Positions 45,214-57,289 of a stretch of 64,000 nt of DNA are shown here, one piece after another. The DNA comes from Pezicula radicicola (Eukaryota > Ascomycota > Leotiomycetes > Helotiales > Dermateaceae). The translations under genes and the position numbers were made by a program. The stretch spans positions 1,012,702 to 1,076,701 of the forward strand of contig PDUO01000013.1 in NCBI GenBank assembly GCA_003008705.1, given 5' to 3'. Each line of letters starts with the position of its first letter. Within the stretch, counting starts at the first letter, position 1. Under the pieces are notes generated by a model. It worked only from the letters and a program-made list of their open reading frames with translations, made no database searches and was not told where the DNA came from.

Positions 45214-47519
45214 TCAGAAATTCGGATCGACTAGTACGACACACTCGTCCCCTAAGTAATTACCATTGCTGACCCTCATCTGCTGGGCTTGGGCGACCGT
45301 CTTGTTCAAATCGGCTATGATGCTTACTCGATACTTGGATGCAAGCTTAGGCCATTGATCTCCGATGCGATCCAATAACATCAGAATAAGATCAATATCC
45401 GTCTTTGAGGATGGCGTCTTTCTCTCATGCCAGTCGATCGCAAGGAATCGACAGCAAAGAAAGTAAGCTGGTAGCAGAAATGGGTTTACCAAAGCATCAA
45501 TTGACCTGCGCGCTATTTCGCCAATGATTTGAATCATATCTCTTGTTGCATTCGCACAGCGCCGAAATCCTGGGTAATCGTCGTCGGAGGGCAGAGACTT
45601 CCCGACTGTGGGATGATAGAGTAGAATTGAACACATGCGTAAAATAATTTGAAGCCAGGCAATCTGTCCTAAGTTTTCCGCTGCTGCTCCCAAGACGTTG
45701 TGACTTGAACGAGCCATGATAACAAAGATCCGAGTCAGGGCATCTTCGATATTTCTAAATTCGGCATTATAGCACTGGATTTCGAGACTAGTATTTACAT
45801 GTAAATTATTGTGATGTGTGAGGATACGTCCGAGCAGAACTGATACCTTCAGACATAATCTGGAAGGATTTAATCTAGCATCTTTCTGGATTGGTTGAAC
45901 CGACGGTAAAAAGAAGGTTGTTAAGTCTGCTGTGAATTTCTCTTCAGAGTCCGGTCCGTTATTTGTTGCAACCGAGTCTATTCCTGGTGATGGAAGAGCA
46001 AATAGATTTTCTGAAATTTGAGTTGGGTAATTGACGTGGAACTGCCTATCGTCAAAAGCCAAAGAGCAACCACATAGTGCGGAGGTGACTCGATCTAGGA
46101 AGAATAGAGTCCATATCACTTTTCGCCGCTGCTCGTTCTCATGCAAATCCTTCGCCAGCGGAATATAAGGTGACGGTACCTTTCGAACCGAGTCAATGCG
46201 ATCCCACCCTACGAAGCTTGCAAACCGACAGGCTGAACTCAAAATAGTCCACATATCAACCATACTGGCTTTGATAAAGCATAGATATGCGAGCCAGACA
46301 GCGGTCTGAAAGGTTTCTAATGGATACTGAAGGGTTCGTATACATTGATCATATAGTGATCTTGCTTTCCGGAACCAAGCACCTTGCGAGGAGCGAACGT
46401 GTTCCTCTGGGTGCATTGGGGCCGCCGTTGCTATAACTGTCCATATTAAAGGACAAGAGCATGCCGCAGCACTATCATTTTCAAAGCTTTTCAACAGCAC
46501 GTCTCGATCCAGGCATGGCAAATAAGAATGTGCATGTTTGAAGAAGAAATTCTACATTAAAAAACTCGGAGTCAATCTGATGGTTCTAGATTCATAGGGG
46601 CTAACTCGGACATGATTTAGAAACAATGAGTAGTTAAACCGGAAGGGACAAATATGTTTCAAGAACTTGAGACTTACCACCAGGTCGTGAAGAATTTGCG
46701 TGTCAGGCAGACTTAAAGATGTAGTCACTGTAGAGGGAAAGCTCTCGCTTGGTTCTAGACCAAGCGAAGAACCCATTCCTGCCTCTGGGCTTGTATTACG
46801 ATATAGTTCTCGCGGTATGGCGCCTTGTGCAAATGAGTCAAAGTCCAAATCCCCTGGGGAGCGAGTTGTGTGCCATGACCGATGGTCCAGAAAGGACTCG
46901 TGGATTGGCGCGTTCCCCGCAAAGGTGCTTTGATCAACACCTGGCCGAATTTGCCCACTTGAGTTATCGTCGACACTCTGTTGTTCCCACGATTGACGAG
47001 GTGATATCTCATTCCCATTAGCGAACGGCTGAGGAGACATGCTGTTCACATTGGGACCCCACGACCACCAGGCGAACGGATCGTCATCCAGGGTACTCGC
47101 TTCGGCGGACATTATAGGAGTCACAAATGTCTCTTGGCTACTTGTATGATGTATGTAGCTTGTACTGGCAGTCTGAGCTGCCATATTCAAATTGTATTTG
47201 CATGGGGTGCCCCACTTCGCACAGTTTGTACAACTGGGTTGCTGGCCCTGGTATCATTTGACATTATTACAGGAATCGACATTGGATAAGAGGGGCTACA
47301 AACATCGCATTTCTTATGTCGCTGCCGACAGCTGGTGCAAGCTTGTTTCCGCACAGCAGATGACGGCGGGGGCATTTGTCGAGCCAGACTAGTATGAGCT
47401 CCTTGTAGACCGTCCTTGTACACATTGGGAGTACTATAAGGAGAGATATATGGGTCTCCTGCTGCGTCCGGCATTGAATTGGCGGCTGACATGGCTATGA
47501 TGGCCGAGGGGTTCAACAA
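45214..47519 (-). CDS. Zn(II)2Cys6 transcription factor with fungal_trans middle domain
   Basis: Three exons, 47,519-47,304, 47,247-46,678 and 46,551-45,214, about 707 aa. The first intron (47,248-47,303, donor GTTTGT) lies inside the zinc cluster; joining gives the six cysteines in C-x2-C-x6-C ... C-x2-C-x6-C order (CTSCRQRHKKC then CTNCAKWGTPC). The linker is long and polar (residues about 105-250). The fungal_trans domain follows the 126 bp second intron: HAHSYLPCLDRDVLL, LIWTVIATAAPMHPE, ETFQTAVWLAYLCFIK, RRKVIWTLFFLDRVTS and a C-terminal helical part. Nuclear DNA-binding activator. The adjacent MFS gene on the same strand is a likely target, by arrangement only. An in-frame ATG at codon 10 is an alternative start. 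Confidence 0.92.
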
Positions 47520-47875
47520 GAAGAGGGTTTGGGATAGTGGTTCTTCGTCGTTGTACTGTATTACTCAGGCAGTTGGCCGTCCCACGATCACGTGGAAGGC
47601 GATCCGCGAACAAGTGTGCTTACCTAATACGACACTTCATCGAATAATTCGGGCTGTATGGCAGTTCTAAAGGCAACAGTATATGTTCGATCCAAAATGG
47701 TTAGATATGCATGCTCTGAGTAGGTATCGATTGTATTCTTTTTGGAGGCGGCATAAAGGGGGTATTTTAACCTTAGTCGATCATCTAGCTCGATCTAGAA
47801 AGACCTACAATGAAATCTTAGTGATAGAGTCTTTAGACCAAGGTCAACCGGGTTATAAAGAAAGGGTGGTGTAGA
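47520..47875 (+). pseudogene. Possible transposase helix-turn-helix relic
   Basis: Plus-strand frames hold VGRPTITWKAIREQVCLPNT then TLHRIIRAVW, which resembles the helix-turn-helix part of Tc1/pogo-type transposases, followed after a stop by a second frame (FDPKWLDMHALSRYRLY) ending at 47,873. No catalytic DDE part is seen. Low confidence. Confidence 0.3.
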
Positions 47876-48553
47876 TTGAATTTCTAACGAAGCGGTGTTA
47901 AGGTAGTTGAGTTAAAACTAACTTCTTATTACTATTACTTATAGACGTAATAACCCTTTAAGGTTTAATTAGTTTTACTTATTATAAACATTGTAATCCT
48001 CTATATATATTATTATAAGTTTATATTCTTACTTTATTTTATATTAAAACTTATATTTAATACTTTAAAGTTTTATAATAAAGTAAAAATAATTAATTAA
48101 AGTTTTTATACTATAATTATTTATTTAATAATTAAATATATTTTTCTATTTCTATATTAAACTTAAAAGTAACTAGGATTAATTAATAGAGATTAGAAGT
48201 AAGAGGAGTATAAAATTTACTATCTTAAATTATTTTTTATTTTCTATAGTAACTACTAGATATAATTAAAATCTAATATAGAAAAGTATACTTTAAATAC
48301 TAAAAATACATTATATTTTAATTTTTAGGTATACTTATAGCCTAAGTTTAAGTTATATAAGTAGAGGTAACCCACTGTATATAACCCCTATCCTACCAAC
48401 TTAAGGCTAAAATTCGCTTACTTAGGCGCCACCCCTAATGCATGGAAGCGAATGTAAGCGATTTTCAATGCCTAGTGCCCCCACAAATTACAACACGTTC
48501 GTATCCCTTTACCTACAGTACAACATTTTAACCGTATACTCGAATAACACACA
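47876..48553. other. AT-rich island with a transposon-end-like motif
   Basis: From about 47,930 to 48,360 the sequence is nearly all A and T with many TTATAA/AATTAA runs, as in RIP-mutated repeats. At 48,413-48,461 lies ttcgctta...acccct...taagcga, repeated inverted at 54,814-54,838. Confidence 0.6.
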
Positions 48554-49189
48554 ATGGAATCACCTAATTTTGGAATTGGAATCGCCATCGGAGCGGCAAT
48601 CGCAGCCGTCATAATGCTGCAAGTAGGAACTTTTGGCATTGCCGTTTATGTAGCATGTAGAAATACTGCCACAAATTGTAAAAGGGACGAGGAGACATCA
48701 GTGCAAGCCACCGAAGAGTCTTCTACATTGGTGAGAAGCAGATTATGGGTTACAGAGAACGCATTGGTTGCAGAAAAAGAATTGGCTGTAGAGAGAGCAC
48801 TGGCCGCAGAAAAGGCCCTGGCTGTAGAAAAAGCATTGGCAGCGGAAAACGCAGTTCTATCTGTTAAGGAGACACAACAGCGCATTGTTGAAGCCGCTAG
48901 GAAAGCCATTTTCAGCCAAGATGTATATGTGGATAAAATATTCACTCGATGGAATTTTATATGCGCTATTCGCGATATTGGAATTCCCGAGCCGAAGTCA
49001 AAGGAAGAGTACTGGCAGGGACCAGAGACTACCCGCCACCTTAATCACAAAACTATGGACACCATCTACATAGACCTCGAAAAGTTTCACAGGAGGCTGG
49101 AGCCATCACGACTTTTGAAGGAAACTGAACGCACCAAAGAAGAGGAAACTAGAGGCACCGAAGGAAAGGGAACCGCAGCCTCTGTCTAA
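48554..49189 (+). CDS. Orphan membrane-anchored coiled-coil protein
   Basis: Single exon, 211 aa. Residues 6-34 are a glycine/alanine-rich hydrophobic helix (IGIAIGAAIAAVIMLQVGTF), a likely membrane anchor near the N-terminus. Residues 65-105 are an alanine/glutamate/lysine/leucine coiled coil made of a degenerate 12-residue repeat (AEKALAVEKALA), visible in DNA as a 36 bp repeat of about 2.5 copies. The C-terminal third is charged (ETERTKEEETRG). I do not recognise any family. It sits just right of an AT-rich island, and the coding GC is clearly higher than its left flank. A second orphan gene follows in the same direction. Confidence 0.6.
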   Translation: MESPNFGIGIAIGAAIAAVIMLQVGTFGIAVYVACRNTATNCKRDEETSVQATEESSTLVRSRLWVTENALVAEKELAVERALAAEKALAVEKALAAENAVLSVKETQQRIVEAARKAIFSQDVYVDKIFTRWNFICAIRDIGIPEPKSKEEYWQGPETTRHLNHKTMDTIYIDLEKFHRRLEPSRLLKETERTKEEETRGTEGKGTAASV

Positions 49190-49577
49190 ATTGGGGAATT
49201 TCACATTTGGGGAAGTTTGTGTCCAGGAGATAACTTAACCAAGTGGTTCTTCGATCAAGACATTAGTCTACATCTAGGTAGATATGTAACGTTATACGCA
49301 AATGGCAGGACTTTTGAACGTAGTAGGAGCAGTCAAGGAACTGCTGAGTCGAGTTGTGAGTGCGATGTTCTAGTATTAGCTGTCTGGTTTTTGGGTACTT
49401 GGGTGGGTGACGGCCTCACATGTGATGACTGACGACCGCGTCCTAACATACACACTTCACTGTACGCATCTACACGCCTCACAATTCAAGTATCTTCGAG
49501 CGTACACCAGCGACGGTAGAGACCCATCTTGTCTAATTGCACTCTACCAAATTCGACCCCCTCCTAAGCTACCAACA
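49190..49577. other. Intergenic stretch
   Basis: Between two co-oriented orphan genes; no coding content supported. Confidence 0.4.
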
Positions 49578-51076
49578 ATGCGCTCCTCCAAGTCAGGCCA
49601 GGGCTCCGGTACGTCTCTGATTTTATCGAACCCAATCCAACGTAGCATTCTATTTCTACCACAGCTGTGACATTGTACTTTCATATTGTGTCATTGATCT
49701 GTTATTAGGTATTATCTACTTAGTTAAATTAGAACTAATATGGTAGCAGGCTCCGGTCACAAATCGAAAGACTCGGCCGACACAATGGAGAAAGGCCTCT
49801 TCAGTGATGTAAGTAGTTTACCTTTCTATAGTATGCTTTTTATATTGTTTCAAGAATTTTGCCTTATACTGAAAGACATTTCTCTTCTTACTTGTTGCTG
49901 TTGGTGCTTCTTTTCTACTTCTTCCTACTCTTCTTTAGTATTAGTTTCTATTGCTCTAATCTTTTCATTTTCTTGATTAGATAGGCTAGTAGAACTACTC
50001 TAAGTCTTAGAAGTAGTATATTTCTAGAGTTGCTGACCTGCCTACGCTTTTAATATTATTACTAATATTAAAAATTTATAGGGTTCCCCAGGTAGAGCAC
50101 CAACAGAGGGTGACGACGACGACTTTGAAAAGTCTTTTAACTCTTCTGCTGCATGGGCCAAGCAGCTGCACGATGATAATCCTACTCCTGAGGATAATAG
50201 CCAATTAATTGGCCTATCTGCTAGGCAAAGAGAGAAGCTACCAGCAACAGATGCCAATGACAAGTTAAAGGAAGAGGAAGAGAAGGAAAAGCAGCAGCGG
50301 CTGCAGCAGATGCTGGATTCTGCAGTTCAAAAAGTGCTTCCCGATGTTCTCAAAGACATCGTCGAAAATGAGCTGCCCAAACTAGTAGCATCAATGCTAC
50401 CTGCACTCCTTGAAGAGGCGCTGAACGAGAGACTGCCGCGGTCTGTTGATTCGAAACTGCCGGACCTGGTCGACGCGCGCCTAGCTGGGGTAGTAGGAGA
50501 AGCACTAAGACAACATGTCGACCGACAAACCCAAGACATGGCCGATATTAGAGAAGCCTCTAGAGCAATGTCTGCTGGCTTTCAAGCCGCAGTGAATGCC
50601 GCAAATACCTTAGCGGGACCGGCACCCATCGTACCGGGAGTTGTCGTACTAGCAGGTGGCGCTCCTCCTCCACTATCTTTTTTGCAAAAGGTATGCCTGC
50701 TACTTTCCAGTATATCACTTTACAGGTAGTTAAATGCTAATAAACTTTATATTAAAGTTCAAAAATGGACTCAATAGCTTGGCTGGAGTTAATTGGCCCC
50801 GTGAGGCAGCAGCAATTCCTGGAGCGATTTTAACCCATGTGTTTTGGGGACAGTAAGTTTTTTACTTATTTTTATTTATTTGATTTTAGTATAATAGCAT
50901 CTAACATTTATCCTAGTGACGCAAGTCCGATGCAGAGACTCATGTTCGTCCTACTTGTTGTAACAGTCGCATGCGGTATAGCCCAGGTCTACTTTGCCCA
51001 TGAAGGCGTTAGATGGGCGGAGAAAGCCTTTAAATTAGCTTTTAATGAGGCCAAAAGCAATGGAACTAAGGGTTGA
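49578..51076 (+). CDS. Orphan protein with amphipathic-helix repeats and C-terminal membrane helix
   Basis: Proposed exons 49,578-49,608, 49,747-49,808, 50,082-50,690, 50,758-50,852 and 50,917-51,076, about 318 aa. All junctions have GT/AG and keep frame; a NAGNAG-type choice (49,747 or 49,750) exists at the second exon. The protein has an acidic stretch (GDDDDFEKS), a charged helix, then a series of degenerate 11-13 residue units with LP.LV/LP.LL spacing (about residues 110-175), which suggests a long amphipathic helix array. A Pro/Ala/Val segment follows, then NWPREAAAIPGA and one hydrophobic helix (LMFVLLVVTVACGIAQVYFA), and the C-terminus is short and basic. No family recognised. The first exon is the least certain. 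Confidence 0.6.
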
Positions 51077-52722
51077 AGGATTGTTGTTTAGATGGTATAT
51101 TTTGCTAGAATTGCAATCTCGTTTCTGGGATTCTTAGGAACACTTAATAATAATAATGTTAATTATTACACCGTCCTAAAACCGTTAGGCCTTATATAGT
51201 GGTTTCTATCTAAATGCCCTTATAGGCTCTAGTATCTATAATATATGTTCCTATAATAAATAGCCTGGTAAGACAAAAGACATTATATCTCTAACGCTTA
51301 ACTAGTTAATTATATATATATTCTTTTCTACTAGACTAGTTATTAGTAACCTTAATTATTTATTCTATTAGAAATATATAATAGGTAATAGCTAGCTTAT
51401 TTCCCCCGGCCGCCTAGGGAAATAAAAATCCTAGTAAATAGATAACCTAAGCTAAACACACTAGGAATATATAACTCTATTTCTATCCATGAATTACCTG
51501 CTGGAAGTGATTGGGAATTCTTAGGCTGAGCGTTTTGGGTTAGGTGATAGGGAGCAAGCCCAACGTTGAATTGTGATTGTGTCGTTTGGTAATCTATTTC
51601 CATGTCTAAAAGATGCCCTTCAGGAACGACTTCGGGCGCATAGGAGGAATTCCTATAGCCTTTGGTGCGTATCCCTTCCATGACAAGGGGTGGGAAAAAG
51701 TCGTCGATGGGATCAAAGTTGCCAATTAAATTCTTTTATAAAAAAGAAGTAGAATGAGCTCAAGGGAACAACAAAGGTAAAAGAACCCAAGGGAGTTTTC
51801 TCCCTTCGCAGATGCCTTACACTGCACAGTAAATGATAAGTACGTTATCGCTCGAGTGACCAACATTGCAACCATCCTTCAAATAAAATGGAACAAGGGC
51901 TGAAACTTTGCGCTTGGGACTTCCAAGTGTTGTGCTGTTGGATAAGCTGCTGAGTATCCAGTCATGGGTATTCAATGCCTCAAAGTATGGAGATGAGGCA
52001 GTAGCGCTTCATAAATCCAACATTTGACAGGGCCTCAATATGTGCTTTACACCCTTTCCCCTCGTGTCAGGGTGTTAAATACTGCAGTATGCTGGTTTTG
52101 TATCCATCTATGTGATCAGAAACACCCGGCCCACAAATGATAGCCCAATGGGGACAAGAAGCCGTCGGCTTAGTTATGGTACCAATCTGTCGGTACTGTG
52201 ATTTACGGTGAGAGCGCCGCTTAACGCGGTGGTGCAAAAGGTCTGTCAAAACGCTTGTCTAATCGACAGCCTAAGCGAGCTACTCGTATGGCTGCCTTTG
52301 GACTACGGAATATACTTCATAGCACGCTCGTGAAGCCTGTGTGATGGTTGATAATAAACTACCACAATGTTATGGGAGAAGATAAATATTAGATTGTGCA
52401 TTTATTGCTTGGAGATTTTTCGCGGGTGTAAGGATTTAATGCCTCCCTTATGGATTCCCGAGTATTTGGACATTGGCCAGTGGTGGCGCTAAGCCCTGTC
52501 AAACCCACAGGTCGCTAACTCCGGACTGGCACCTAACTCGCCAACAAAAGTCCAACTGATTCCAAGGTTGACAGAGTCGCTCAATATTCATCCAAGAATA
52601 GTGGTGCAAAGTCAGGCCATATGCACAAGGGGATGTGTCTGTTATCTTTGCAATGGAAGAAGGTGAGCCTTCTTCTCTTCCTCTCTCTACCACTAACACC
52701 GCCACACCTTCAACAGAACGCT
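51077..52722. other. Intergenic stretch with AT-rich segment
   Basis: 51,120-51,480 is AT-rich with many TAATTA runs. A minus-strand frame at 51,397-51,681 has no recognisable content. Nothing else supported up to the lectin-like gene. Confidence 0.4.
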
Positions 52723-54208
52723 ATGGGCTACGATTATTCTCCAATATACTCATGTAAATCGACAGCAATGAGGAATCGAGCTTGGAATATTGGCATAATC
52801 ATCATTGTTGGCTTTTGCATATCAATTTTAAGATACAGGGCCATTATATGGCCGACAGAGGACATTGCGACGGCTGTCTACCCACAACCTAACCCACGAC
52901 CACAGCAGCCAATATCAGCTACATCAACACCAACGTTACTTGTGAACCAACAGCTAGAAGATATTATTCTAAGATCGCCCTCTGGACAGTACCAGTTTGG
53001 ATTAGAAGATAGTGGAGAATTGTCGCTTAATGACCGATGGAGCAACAAGACCATCTTCTCTTCAGATACACGAATGTATTTGAATGTTACTTGGCATGCG
53101 ACTCTCAAAGCAAACGGCATTCTTGAACTTAGCTGGGTTCATGCAGAAACTCACAAACACGAAGTTGCATGGAAATCCGATTTACTTACGGACTGTCATC
53201 GAATTCAATATATTGGCCTTTCAGCACTGGAAACGAGTAATCCAGTCCTCGAACTTCATGACAGTGGACTTCTTCAAATCACGGCTTCCGAGGAAATCTT
53301 ATGTACTCTTAGCAGACCTGTGGAAGACAAAGGTTGGTTTCAACTTAAGACCGCAGCGGATTATTTTCTAACTAATAAACAACATAGGCTGCCTTGCGAT
53401 CTCATATACTGGATTCCTTCGCACTTATTTAAACACCTGTGACTCGCACATGGAAAAAATTATATCTCAGTGGACGGGCTCTAAGGGAGTCGACGTGCAT
53501 GTTTTTGCCTACGATGAGGAAGTCTTCAACGACAACACTGATTTTCAAGGAGAAGCTATCACTCACGATACGGTCTACAGTCATCTCAAAGCGTGCTATG
53601 GCGACCACCTCAAAACGTTTTCCTTCGTTCCACTAAGTACTATCTCGCAAGACTCTGTAGCTCTCCCCGAGGACGTCATAGGCCATTGTCACGGCCCTGA
53701 CAGAATTGATCGAAACCTCTCACGATACTATGCACTCTATCAGACGGGACATCAGATACAAAAGTACATGTTACAGAATGCCACCACCTACGATTACATT
53801 CTTCATCTTCGACCCGACATACTAGTGAAGGATGCTCCTCAACTCGAGACTGTCGATCATGGGAAAATTGTCAATATCCGAGCTACCTCTGATTCGATAT
53901 ATTGGGGACTCCATCATGATGGCTCGTTGCACACAGGCTTCACCGATATTGCAGCCTATGGAAGAGCAAGCAGCATGTGGACATATTTAAATATACATAC
54001 TGGGCTGCAGAATATGCTATCGGCCCACCCAATGTGGGATTGGTCTGACGTAACCTGGATATATCAGAATCGAGAAGACCTTGGTACTCAAAACAGATGT
54101 GATGAGGGGGGTATTTTCGGTTATTGGTTAGCTCTGAATGGACTGGAGCTTGAGACTGATTGGAGGTGGGATATGGGTATTTTAGGCAAAGACGGACATA
54201 TTAGTTAA
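52723..54208 (+). CDS. Type II membrane protein: bulb-lectin-like plus glycosyltransferase-like parts
   Basis: Two exons, 52,723-53,332 and 53,388-54,208, about 476 aa. The 55 bp intron (GTTGGT donor, ACATAG acceptor) joins DKG to CLAISYTGFLRTYLNTC. A single hydrophobic helix (NIGIIIIVGFCISIL) near residue 25 predicts a type II Golgi-like topology. Residues 75-200 look like a bulb-type lectin beta-prism: LRSPSGQYQFGLEDSGEL, ATLKANGILEL and LELHDSGLLQI recur at regular spacing. The C-terminal half has VDVHVFAYDEE, YDYILHLRPDILV and RCDEGGIFGYWLALNGLELE, the look of a glycosyltransferase core, but no family is certain. It may bind and modify a glycan in the secretory path; that is inference. 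The ATG at 52,768 is an alternative start. Confidence 0.7.
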
Positions 54209-55758
54209 TAAACCGTACTTGTTAGCCGGAGTTAAAACACACTGGATGTGTCCGGAAATGATGTACGTATTGTACCACCATGTTGTCACGATTAGGCAAA
54301 CGATTTTCTTAGTGTTTGGTAAAACCAGAGCTTGGGGTTCATTGGAAATGCCGGTCTGGTTACTTTAAGCAGGGAGGCATAGATGCAGATTTGCCGGCTT
54401 AAAATATAATTCCATTGATATCAGAATTCCAACCCAGAAACTTTTCATCAGACTATTGGAGTCTTTTGAATAGCCTGCTTCATCGCACATCAGAATGCAT
54501 GTACTGCAATATGATCCCTTTGGTAGACCACGTATATTAAAACTCCCCAAAAAAGCTTCTGAAAATGCTAACCCGAAGCTTAAGACGATGACAAACGAAG
54601 AGCTTGTTGTCATCCTTTAGTTTCTCTCGCATTTTAGATATAATGTGCAAAAGCTTAAGCATTGGTATTGGTACGTTTAGTCTGCAAAATATATAAAGTG
54701 AGATAGGTTGCAGGTCTAAACAGCTTATATATAATGGTACAAGAATGGCTCCTAGTTCTTTCTGTAAGTTAGCCATTCAAACAAGCTAAAAAAAAGGGGG
54801 GGTTAACAGATTCTAAGCGAGACTCAGGGGTTCGCTTATCTCTCTGGTGGACTTGATAGTAAAAACCACAACGTCCGGATGAAATTCTGGACACATATAC
54901 TTCGTTGGAAGGGGAGATCTTGTTGTTGATCATGCGAGAGAATATACACCCTCGATTTTAGCCACGTAAGTGGACACATCAGTTGATAATTTGATTTCTT
55001 AGTAGCTATTTTTGCACATTGCCTATTAGGAAACCCGCCGCCTATTTGAATACCACCTGACGCGACGGATGGATTCGCATGTAACTCAATATTTAGCAGT
55101 AGTGAATTTCTTTGTTTAAATGTCTTTTTCACATCAATCCAATCCAATCCAACTTCCAATCTCATCTCATCCTTCAGTTGCAATAACCGACTGGCCTCGT
55201 TTTCTGCGTTCATAGTTGTGTTTCAGGACAGATCTCATACTTCACCATATTCTGGACCTGGATTTATTGGTTTGATTGATTTATACGTTGCTGATTGTCC
55301 GAATATGCCTTTTCGAGAGAACAGGCCAATTATGAATAGCCCCTCCTAAGGAGTGGAGTCCTGAGTGGCGATCTATTCTCCCATCATATATTTCAGTCCA
55401 TCCTCGTTGCAGCCTTTGCAGTATCCTCCTGGGCTTGTATATATCTGGTATTAGCCTCAGCATTGCCAGTTTTAGCTACAATATAGAATTCTTGGAGACT
55501 GACAGGTTTGGTAAGTTTTGCAGTCTAGACTGGTATTAGGAAGGTGAAGCATACCTTGAATACCAGATCAGGTCTGTACCTTCAAGATTTGTTTCCACGG
55601 GCTCAGCGACCGGCTCCACAGCTGAGTTTATAAGGGTCATGTTTGCGTCCTAATTCCGGCTCGCATGCCTGATGTCAAATCCTACCGGTTCCGCCATGGA
55701 TCTGTGTCTGAGGTGGACTCCAAGTTGAAGGACCATAGAACGGCGAGGACACTACATG
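54209..55758. other. Intergenic stretch
   Basis: No convincing gene. A minus-strand frame at 54,836-55,213 (125 aa) is protein-like in its first 60 residues but has no recognised domain. A taagcga...aggggt...ttcgctta motif lies at 54,814-54,838. Confidence 0.35.
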
Positions 55759-56229
55759 TTAGACTCTCTCTCGTCGCCCTGAACCTTCTTGAGGCCCAAT
55801 ATCTTGTTCACGGCGGGCAAGAATGTCGACCTTCTCGTTTTTCTTGCCGGGGCGGTAGACAATTGTAAAGAAGAACTCGGAAAGTAACTCTGCCCAGCGG
55901 GCTTGGCGTGCGTTGAGTTGCTTTGTAGTCATAAAGTACTCAAGGGCTTTGTGATCGGTGTATACCTTGATCCGTGTAGGACTTCCTGCGAGAACCTCCG
56001 ATAGACCCTCGATGGCGGCCAAAAGCATGATTAATCTCCGCTCAAAAAACTGATACTGGTGCTTAGCAATTGAGTATTTTTGAGCTAGCATCTGCAAAAG
56101 CCGCCGACAATGCCACCAGTTGTCATCTCGGACCTCGGGTGTCCATGATGGTAGTTCTGCAATAAATTCCGCGCCAGCTGGTCTAGAACTGCAGGCCATC
56201 GGAGGATCAGCAGGCGATGACCACTCCAC
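55759..56229 (-). pseudogene. Ty3/gypsy retrotransposon RNase H relic
   Basis: The frame holds the RNase H connection of a gypsy polyprotein: KYSIAKHQYQFFERRLIMLL, then RIKVYTDHKALEYFMTTKQL, AELLSEFFFTIVYRPGKKNE and KVDILARREQD. Reverse transcriptase upstream and integrase downstream are not found, so only about 120 residues remain. The fragment's left part (PSWTPEVRDDNWW) does not look retroviral and may be flanking sequence. Confidence 0.8.
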
Positions 56230-57289
56230 CCCCTAGTATTTAGAGCCTCTAAAGTGTTATCAACAATAAAATCCACGATTGAATCTTTGTTCCAATTGTT
56301 TTGCATCCATCCAAAATTTCGCTGTTCTCGTGCACGTCGTCCCGCCGCCAGCAGCGTGTCATCAGGAGATTTTGAATCCATTGTTGATTTTTTGTTAGCG
56401 TGATATGTGAGATGAGTTTCGCGATTGAAGATAGGATTAATGGATGAATGATTGGGGGTTATTCTACTCAATCTCAAACCTATTTCCATACTGCTACACT
56501 CTTTTCCTCCCTATCTTTTATTAGGGGATGTCTTGGAGTCGCAATCTCGATGACTACGTGCCTGGAGTTTTGATGTGCCACTTTTTTTTATCTTTGATTT
56601 CGCAACAATTGGGAGAACCGGTCGGTAGTGATGATCGAGTACATCTTCAAGCCCTCACCGCTTAGCGCCCCGAGGTCCTTGAGGGGGAGGTCCTTGAGGG
56701 GGAAGTCCTTGAGTGTTGTCTCTTTTACCCGAAAGTTGTCGTGTCGCTTCCAGGCAAAATGCTAATACCGAGCCTCAAACCCCGTCTTTAATATCCTCGT
56801 TCGATGCGTTAAGATTTGTTACTCATAAGGTAGTCGTGCAGTCCAGTGCCGTCCAAAGTCCATTTGACAGGCCCAATATCTTGAAAATATGACGACCGTG
56901 AGATGACAGGTGTCGCAGTGTGGAAATCTAGCGAGTGAAGCCCCAACCTCGGACCAAGGCGGGCCCAGGGCTATCCCTCATTTGGTTCTCCAAACCCTAC
57001 AAAGTGTCCATTGCTAATAGTTTGCAGAACGTATTGTCCATCATAACGTCCTCCTGGGTCTTGGGAAGAGTAGTGCATACTCGATGTGATCTCCTTAACG
57101 GTTCCCTCGGTCCGTTCGCTGACCAGAGCTATCCGAGTCCTTGATCCATGATATTTCCAAACAAGTCCGTCTGTACGTGCTAGAGGTAGACGAGGATGGA
57201 TTGAATAGCTGGTTGGGAGCTCTGCTGGTTAAAATACATCCTCTAACTCTCAAATAGTAGTTGTGCTCCGAGACAATTTAAAGAGCGGG
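56230..57289. other. Stretch without a supported gene
   Basis: A minus-strand frame at 56,085-56,489 contains a charged segment (MDSKSPDDTLLAAGRRAREQ) that may be host-derived but has no partner exons. Small direct repeats of GAGGTCCTTGAGGGGG lie near 56,670-56,710. Confidence 0.35.

Noticed and set aside
54836..55213. 125 aa minus-strand frame
   Set aside because: The first half looks protein-like, but with no domain, homologue cue or second exon it could not be supported as a gene.
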